Source: an uncultured Prevotella sp. (lineage in GTDB: Bacteria > Bacteroidota > Bacteroidia > Bacteroidales > Bacteroidaceae). Taken from it: a stretch of DNA of 6,100 nucleotides. The DNA is taken from the NCBI GenBank assembly GCA_900544825.1, contig UQWP01000110.1, forward strand, positions 1 through 6,100. Reading direction: 5' to 3'. Position numbers and translations under genes: made by a program. Under the pieces are notes generated by a model. It ran no database searches. It worked only from the letters and a program-made list of their open reading frames with translations, and had not been told where the DNA came from. This document shows positions 1 to 3,938 of this stretch, piece by piece (position 1 is the first letter of the stretch; every line of letters starts with the position of its first letter).

Positions 1-58
1 CATTCCACCAAATTTTCAGAGAAGAAAGTTGTATTTTTCTTTCAAATTTAACACTCAT
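1..58 (-). CDS. Possible 5' end of a gene running off the left edge
   Basis: On the minus strand an ATG at 58-56 opens a frame that stays open for 19 codons to the window edge, beginning MSVKFERKIQ. Both other minus frames contain stops within this stretch, although another ATG occurs at 3-1. A sequence AGGAG (93-89) lies 4 nt before a different ATG at 84-82, which encodes only nine residues (MDLKREKCL) and then stops at a TGA overlapping the 58-56 ATG as ATGA. This could be a translationally coupled start, a misread start, or chance. No family can be recognised from so few residues, so the call is tentative. Confidence 0.25.
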   Translation of the reverse strand, partial: MSVKFERKIQLSSLKIWWN

Positions 59-130
59 AAACACTTTTCGCGTTTCAAATCCATTCTTCTCCTTATTATA
101 TATATACGCGCGAAAGAACAAAAACAACCT

Positions 131-2329
131 TTATTGAGCCTCCAAATAGAGAACACGAGAAGACCAATCGTTCTTTTTACCCCAGTCAACATTATGCTCC
201 AATGGCATTTCCAAGCCATGTTCCATCAAATACTTGCCAGAGTAAGACTTACCCTCGCAAGCCAAAGGAGTATTATCGATGACATCAAGCTCACGCACCT
301 TATACATCTTGTTAGTATCCAGACCAGCCATCTTAACGATAGGAAGGTGCGCATTATAGAAGTTAGCAAGCTTCCACCAGTAGAACACAGCCTTATCCTT
401 AGCCTCGCTTACATACATGATAGAAGATAGACCCTGGTTGTCGTATGGAGAAACCAAACGATAAAGATCGCCAAACTGCACTACAGGGCGAATCTCCTTA
501 TACTCACTAATCGCCTTGCGGCAGAGCGCCTTCTCCTCTTCCTTCATGTGCTTAGGCTGCATCTCCATACCGAGACGACCACTCATAGCCACATCAATAC
601 GATACTTCAAGGAAGTTGTACGGAAGACTGTGTGGTTAGGCACGGCAGCAATATGACTTGCCATAGCAATAGCTGGGAAGAAGTAGCTGGTTCCATACTG
701 CATATAGATACGCTGCAGGGCATCAGTATTATCACTTACCCAGAACTCATCAAAACCACGGAGACATCCCCAGTTGGCACGAGCACCACCACTGGCACAG
801 CACTGGATAACAACATCCTTGTACTTAGCACGGATACGATCGATAACCTTGGCAAATCCCTGATGGTATGCGATATAGAGATGACTCTGATCAGCGGCAG
901 AAAGATACTGGCTACCATGATTCATGATGGCCATATTGGCATCCCACTTGATGTAGGCAATCTCAGGATACTTAGTAAGCAGATCATCTACTACACCAAA
1001 CACGAAATCCTGCACCTTTGGATTACCGAGATCAAGAACCAGCTGAGTGCCACCACGACCAACTACCGCATCACGCTTAGGCGCTTTGATTACCCAATCA
1101 GGATGCTTTTCGTAAAGTTCACTCTTGGTATTTGTCATTTCCGGCTCAATCCAGATACCGAACTTCACACCATTCTTCTTGGCATCACGAAGCAGACCTT
1201 CGATACCATCAGGCAGTTTTTCGGTATCTACTACCCAATCACCCAAAGCTGTATTATCTTTCTTGCGAGGATATTTCTTTCCGAACCATCCATCGTCCAT
1301 TACGAAGAGCTCACCACCCATGCTATGGATATCAGCCATCATCTGATCCATACCCTTCTGGTTGATGTCGAAGTAAACACCCTCCCAAGAGTTCAGGAGG
1401 ATATCACGCTCCTGGTCACCATGAGTAAGCACGTACTTACGTCCCCACTTGTGGAAGTTGCGGCTGGCACCGCTCAAACCCTCATTGGAATAAGTAAGCG
1501 CAAGAGCTGGAGTCTTGAATGTTTCACCCTTCTTGAGATGATATTCAGAGTTCTGCTCATTGATTCCTGCAAAGAAATAGTGATATTCGGTATCATCAGT
1601 TACAGTCTTGAGCTTATAGTTTCCGCTATAGGCAAGTGCAGCACCAATCACGGCACCTGTATTCTCCTGTCCCTTTCCGTTGAGAGAGAACATCACTTCT
1701 GCATGATCGGTATGAGAATTACGAACACCATCATTGTTACGGATGACAAACTCGCCTGGCTGCAACTTCTCATGACTCAACTGAGCCTCAGCAGCCCATG
1801 TGCCAGAAAGATGACTCATCCATACATCGCCACGTCGGATAGGAAGCATAGCTGATGCAAAGGTTGTCAGAGTAACAGTACCCTTCTCGCCATTGTTGAT
1901 TTCTGTCCAAGCCTCAATCATATCCACATCCTTATAGGCACGGTACTTCAGATCTACCTTGATATTATAGACAGGATCCTTGAGATGGATGGTAGTAACT
2001 GTGGCATTAGCCTCCTGCTTCACATCGCTACCGGTAGCCACGAGAGCAGTAGAAAGATTGCCATCGCTGTGACGCATGGCGAGTGCAGCTTCTGCAGGAG
2101 TATTCAGACCGTATGCAGGATAAGCATCCATACGACCATTTGTAGCTACAGTGAGATTCTGCAAATCTGCAGCGTTCAGCTTAGAACCGAAATAGAGATA
2201 CTGTGCAGGTTTTCCGTTCTCCACATCAAGGATGAGCGAAATCCCCTTACTGTTTACCGAAACTTGTTCTGCCATCGCAGGCATAGCGATAGTCATCAAC
2301 AAGAGTGCAAGTGATTTTAATTTCATCAT
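131..2329 (-). CDS. Secreted GH36 alpha-galactosidase
   Basis: A 732-residue protein of glycoside hydrolase family 36, expected to release terminal alpha-linked galactose (raffinose-type oligosaccharides, galactomannan side chains) by the retaining mechanism. Residues 1-20 form a signal peptide (KLK, hydrophobic core, cleavage likely after AMA before EQ), so it probably acts in the periplasm or at the cell surface; there is no lipobox cysteine. Residues about 21-300 fit the N-terminal beta-sandwich, about 310-630 the catalytic barrel, and the rest the C-terminal beta domain. Visible motifs are DDGWFG (345-350), GIWIEPEM (391-398), YIKWDAN with nucleophile D463, the CASGGAR substrate loop (511-517), and WVSDNTD with acid/base D533. 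Length is normal for the family and no key residue is missing. It starts at the first of two adjacent ATGs without a clear Shine-Dalgarno sequence. It is divergent from the PAQR gene, and no SusC/SusD partner is in the window. Exact linkage preference cannot be read from the sequence. Confidence 0.94.
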   Translation of the reverse strand: MMKLKSLALLLMTIAMPAMAEQVSVNSKGISLILDVENGKPAQYLYFGSKLNAADLQNLTVATNGRMDAYPAYGLNTPAEAALAMRHSDGNLSTALVATGSDVKQEANATVTTIHLKDPVYNIKVDLKYRAYKDVDMIEAWTEINNGEKGTVTLTTFASAMLPIRRGDVWMSHLSGTWAAEAQLSHEKLQPGEFVIRNNDGVRNSHTDHAEVMFSLNGKGQENTGAVIGAALAYSGNYKLKTVTDDTEYHYFFAGINEQNSEYHLKKGETFKTPALALTYSNEGLSGASRNFHKWGRKYVLTHGDQERDILLNSWEGVYFDINQKGMDQMMADIHSMGGELFVMDDGWFGKKYPRKKDNTALGDWVVDTEKLPDGIEGLLRDAKKNGVKFGIWIEPEMTNTKSELYEKHPDWVIKAPKRDAVVGRGGTQLVLDLGNPKVQDFVFGVVDDLLTKYPEIAYIKWDANMAIMNHGSQYLSAADQSHLYIAYHQGFAKVIDRIRAKYKDVVIQCCASGGARANWGCLRGFDEFWVSDNTDALQRIYMQYGTSYFFPAIAMASHIAAVPNHTVFRTTSLKYRIDVAMSGRLGMEMQPKHMKEEEKALCRKAISEYKEIRPVVQFGDLYRLVSPYDNQGLSSIMYVSEAKDKAVFYWWKLANFYNAHLPIVKMAGLDTNKMYKVRELDVIDNTPLACEGKSYSGKYLMEHGLEMPLEHNVDWGKKNDWSSRVLYLEAQ

Positions 2330-2380
2330 ATTTATTATATACGTTATTAGTTATTGCTATTATTGATAAGTTTTCGAATG

Positions 2381-2411
2381 CAAAAATAAGAAAATAAACA
2401 AGAACCACCAA
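2381..2411 (-). promoter_or_regulatory. Predicted promoter of the alpha-galactosidase gene
   Basis: On the minus strand TATTTTTG (2388-2381) matches the Bacteroidetes -7 consensus TAnnTTTG. A TTGG (2411-2408) lies 19 nt upstream, close to the expected -33 position. This would put transcription start near 2374 and give a 5' leader of about 45 nt. The region is AT-rich, so a chance match is possible. Confidence 0.5.
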
Positions 2412-2558
2412 CACTTTCTTGATTTATTTTTGGAATAAAGCACAAAAAGGTCAAACATTAAGCAAATAAAAGAGTCGGAAGCAGGGACGAATACCCCAGA
2501 TAATCACATCCATATCATAACAATCTCTAAAAATATCATTAAACTCGGAATTTCTTAG

Positions 2559-2566
2559 TATCTTTG
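2559..2566 (+). promoter_or_regulatory. Predicted -7 promoter box of the PAQR/hemolysin III gene
   Basis: TATCTTTG exactly fits the Bacteroidetes -7 consensus TAnnTTTG and lies 55 nt upstream of the ATG at 2622. No good TTTG is seen at the -33 distance, which is common for this weakly conserved box. The leader is A-rich before the start (AAAGAAATAAAG) and lacks a strong Shine-Dalgarno sequence. Together with the minus-strand box at 2381-2411, this makes 2330-2621 a divergent promoter region. Confidence 0.55.
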
Positions 2567-2621
2567 CCCCGCAAACATCATATATCGTACAATCCAAAAG
2601 AAACAAAAGAAATAAAGCTAT

Positions 2622-3278
2622 ATGAAACTCAAAATACATTTCAGTCACAAAGAGGAGCTTTGGAACTCCTGGTCGCACGCAGGAGGCATCCTGATGGGCG
2701 TTGTCGTGGGAGCCATTTTCCTGTATTGGTGCTTCACCATGCATAACGGATGGGCCACGGCGGGCATCATCCTCTACCTGTTTGGCATGCTGATGTCGTA
2801 CATTGCCTCTACCACCTACCACGCCATCTCTGCCTGGAGTAAATGGAAGGAACGACTGCGCAAATGGGATCATGCCGCCATTTACTGGCACATTGCTGGC
2901 TCTTATTCTCCTATCACCCTGATTGCGATGCGCGAACAAGGCTATTGGGGATGGAGTCTCTTTATCTTCATCTGGGCATGCGCCATAGCAGGCACGGTGA
3001 TGAGCTTTGCCAAGCTCAAGGACCACAGTAACCTGGAGACGCTCTGCTTTGTGGGTATGGGATTATCGGTACTTGTCGCATTCAAGCCTCTGATAGATTC
3101 CGTATCCCCTGCCACGGTTATCTGGATTATCGCAGAGGGCGTCTGCTACATCACGGGAGCCGTGTTCTACAGCATCAACAAGAAGAAATACATGCATTCC
3201 GTGTTCCATTTCTTTGTTTTGGCAGGTAGCGTCTGCCACATCATCGCCGTTTGGGACATTCTGATGAAATACATTTAA
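2622..3278 (+). CDS. trhA: PAQR family / hemolysin III-type membrane protein (TrhA/YqfA-like)
   Basis: A 218-residue, seven-helix inner-membrane protein of the hemolysin III branch of the PAQR family. Hydrophobic segments lie at roughly 21-40, 47-66, 86-105, 110-129, 139-158, 163-183 and 194-213. Family signatures are all present: NSWSHAGG (15-22), STTYH (63-67), DHAAIYWHIAGSYSPI (83-98), GAVFY (179-183), and HSVFH followed by FVLAGSVCH (192-206). By analogy with adiponectin receptors, H67, H192 and H196 would bind a metal, with D83 nearby; this is inference from motif position. Bacterial members are linked to membrane-fluidity homeostasis, and the hemolysin name reflects an early assay rather than proven toxin activity. 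Length is typical and no defect is seen. It appears monocistronic: it has its own promoter box, terminator-like hairpins directly downstream, and no following gene on the same strand. Confidence 0.92.
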   Translation: MKLKIHFSHKEELWNSWSHAGGILMGVVVGAIFLYWCFTMHNGWATAGIILYLFGMLMSYIASTTYHAISAWSKWKERLRKWDHAAIYWHIAGSYSPITLIAMREQGYWGWSLFIFIWACAIAGTVMSFAKLKDHSNLETLCFVGMGLSVLVAFKPLIDSVSPATVIWIIAEGVCYITGAVFYSINKKKYMHSVFHFFVLAGSVCHIIAVWDILMKYI

Positions 3279-3283
3279 GGAAT

Positions 3284-3341
3284 ACTCTTCACCCAGGGAA
3301 ACGCCCTGTTTATCGGGGTTTGCGAGGGATGGATGAAGAGT
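3284..3341 (+). terminator. Nested hairpins after the PAQR gene, probable terminator
   Basis: Starting 6 nt after the TAA, CAGGG (3294-3298) pairs with CCCTG (3304-3308) across a 5-nt loop and is followed by TTTAT, a small terminator-like hairpin. It is enclosed by an outer 8-bp inverted repeat, ACTCTTCA (3284-3291) with TGAAGAGT (3334-3341). There is no long U-run after the outer stem, so termination strength is uncertain. Confidence 0.45.
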
Positions 3342-3448
3342 GAAAAGTATTTCATGAATCCATTGTTTATTCAATTCTCGGAATCAAGAATCCCAGGTGA
3401 TGGTCTTCTGCTCCTATCTCTTATGGCAGGTTTTACTATGCCGCATGG

Positions 3449-3541
3449 ACAGCCAACTGGCAGATATGGAGACAGTTGGCTGTTCTTGGTAAGACAGTGA
3501 ACTGTTCCAGTTCCGCCAGTTAACTGTTCTACGGCAACAGT
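3449..3541. repeat. Cluster of CAGTT/AACTG dyads in the intergenic region
   Basis: Several inverted and direct repeats of the same short word crowd into about 90 bp. ACAGCCAACTG (3449-3459) and CAGTTGGCTGT (3473-3483) form a perfect 11-bp stem with a 13-nt loop. GAACTG (3499-3504) pairs with CAGTTC (3508-3513) across 3 nt. CAGTTAACTG (3517-3526) is a perfect palindrome. AACTGTTC occurs twice (3500-3507 and 3522-3529). No reading frame through it looks coding. It resembles degenerate intergenic repeat sequence, and I cannot assign a function. Confidence 0.55.
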
Positions 3542-3548
3542 AAACTAG

Positions 3549-3728
3549 CCAGACCTTCCTATATCATTTCTGGCATCGCACCTCGTACTTCAGCAATCCA
3601 CCTATTTCCGTGCCAAGCTTGGAGCCATCCTCATTTCTCCTGAAATACAGGAAGAAATCCTTGCGCTGTTCGAGAAAAACATAAATGAGGATGCGTCATG
3701 GACTTATGACACACCCTCTCATATATGA
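3549..3728 (+). pseudogene. Orphan coding-like fragment ending in the left recombination site
   Basis: Between an in-frame TAG at 3546 and a TGA at 3726, one plus frame is open for 59 codons with no ATG. Its later part looks protein-like: from about 3603 it reads YFRAKLGAILISPEIQEEIL, then a charged stretch LFEKNINEDASWTYDTPS. The last ten or so codons are supplied by the repeat at 3692-3719, and only two codons lie beyond it. I do not recognise the family. It may be the 3' remnant of a gene cut by rearrangement at the repeat, or a chance open frame. If the segment to its right inverted, this frame would continue for about 20 more codons and then stop. Confidence 0.25.
3688..3719 (+). repeat. 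Left copy of inverted repeat, recombination-site-like (IR-L)
   Basis: Positions 3692-3719 are identical over 28 bp to the reverse complement of 6046-6073; extending to 3688 gives 31 of 32 matches, the single difference being A3691. The internal structure is a left arm GGATGCGTCAT (3689-3699), spacer GGACTT (3700-3705) and right arm ATGACACACCC (3706-3716); the arms are inverted repeats with 9 of 11 positions pairing. This arm-spacer-arm layout is that of tyrosine recombinase core sites. It lies outside any intact gene, on the far side of the exporter's terminator. Confidence 0.85.
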
Positions 3729-3879
3729 TATGCTCTGCATTACCCCCAAGCCGCTCTAAAAAAAGCCATGCTACACCCAAATCGGACTTCATTGAAATAC
3801 GGATATTGAAAATCAAGGAATTACACAACGAGCGGCCGCAATTTGGGGTAAAAAAGAAGAAACTCAGAAAGAATAGCCA
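3720..3879. other. Gene-free end of the segment, with alternative stop tail
   Basis: No intact gene is seen here. In the plus-strand frame that matches the exporter frame in the repeat, 3721-3756 encodes IYDMLCITPKPL and ends at TAA 3757-3759. These are the codons that would follow the exporter's N-terminal part if the segment inverted. The remainder, up to the terminator hairpin, contains scattered stops in every frame I checked by eye and an isolated 8-bp GC palindrome (3832-3839). Confidence 0.4.
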
Positions 3880-3918
3880 CCTATCACCCTGAAAAACATT
3901 TGCCAACAGGGTGATAGG
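3880..3918 (-). terminator. Terminator-like hairpin after the exporter gene
   Basis: CCTATCACCCTG (3880-3891) and CAGGGTGATAGG (3907-3918) form a perfect 12-bp stem with a 15-nt loop, beginning 20 nt beyond the exporter's TGA. On the minus strand the stem is followed by TGGCTATTCTTTCT, only partly U-rich. It lies inside the predicted invertible segment, so it would move with the gene. Confidence 0.65.
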
Positions 3919-3938
3919 AAAGAAAACTCATCCTCTAA

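Noticed and set aside
548..1855. Long plus-strand open frame (435 codons) antisense to the alpha-galactosidase gene
   Set aside because: It is fully embedded opposite a gene with intact catalytic motifs, shows no recognisable domain, and is rich in Ile, Thr, His and Ser as expected from reverse translation of coding DNA. It is treated as a shadow.
2451..3026. Minus-strand open frame opposite the start of the PAQR gene
   Set aside because: It is antisense to a gene with clear family motifs and a matching promoter box; its translation has no recognisable domain.
3783..3788. Third copy of the GGACTT spacer word
   Set aside because: The flanking bases do not form the paired arms seen at the two real sites, and a 6-mer is expected a few times by chance in a window of this size.
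3832..3839. GCGGCCGC palindrome (rare-cutter site) suggesting a cloning artefact
   Set aside because: It is an isolated 8-mer with no vector-like sequence around it, so chance is sufficient.
3631..3906. Minus-strand 91-codon open frame crossing the left repeat
   Set aside because: It begins inside the terminator hairpin and shows no domain; its repeat-encoded part is explained by the recombination site.
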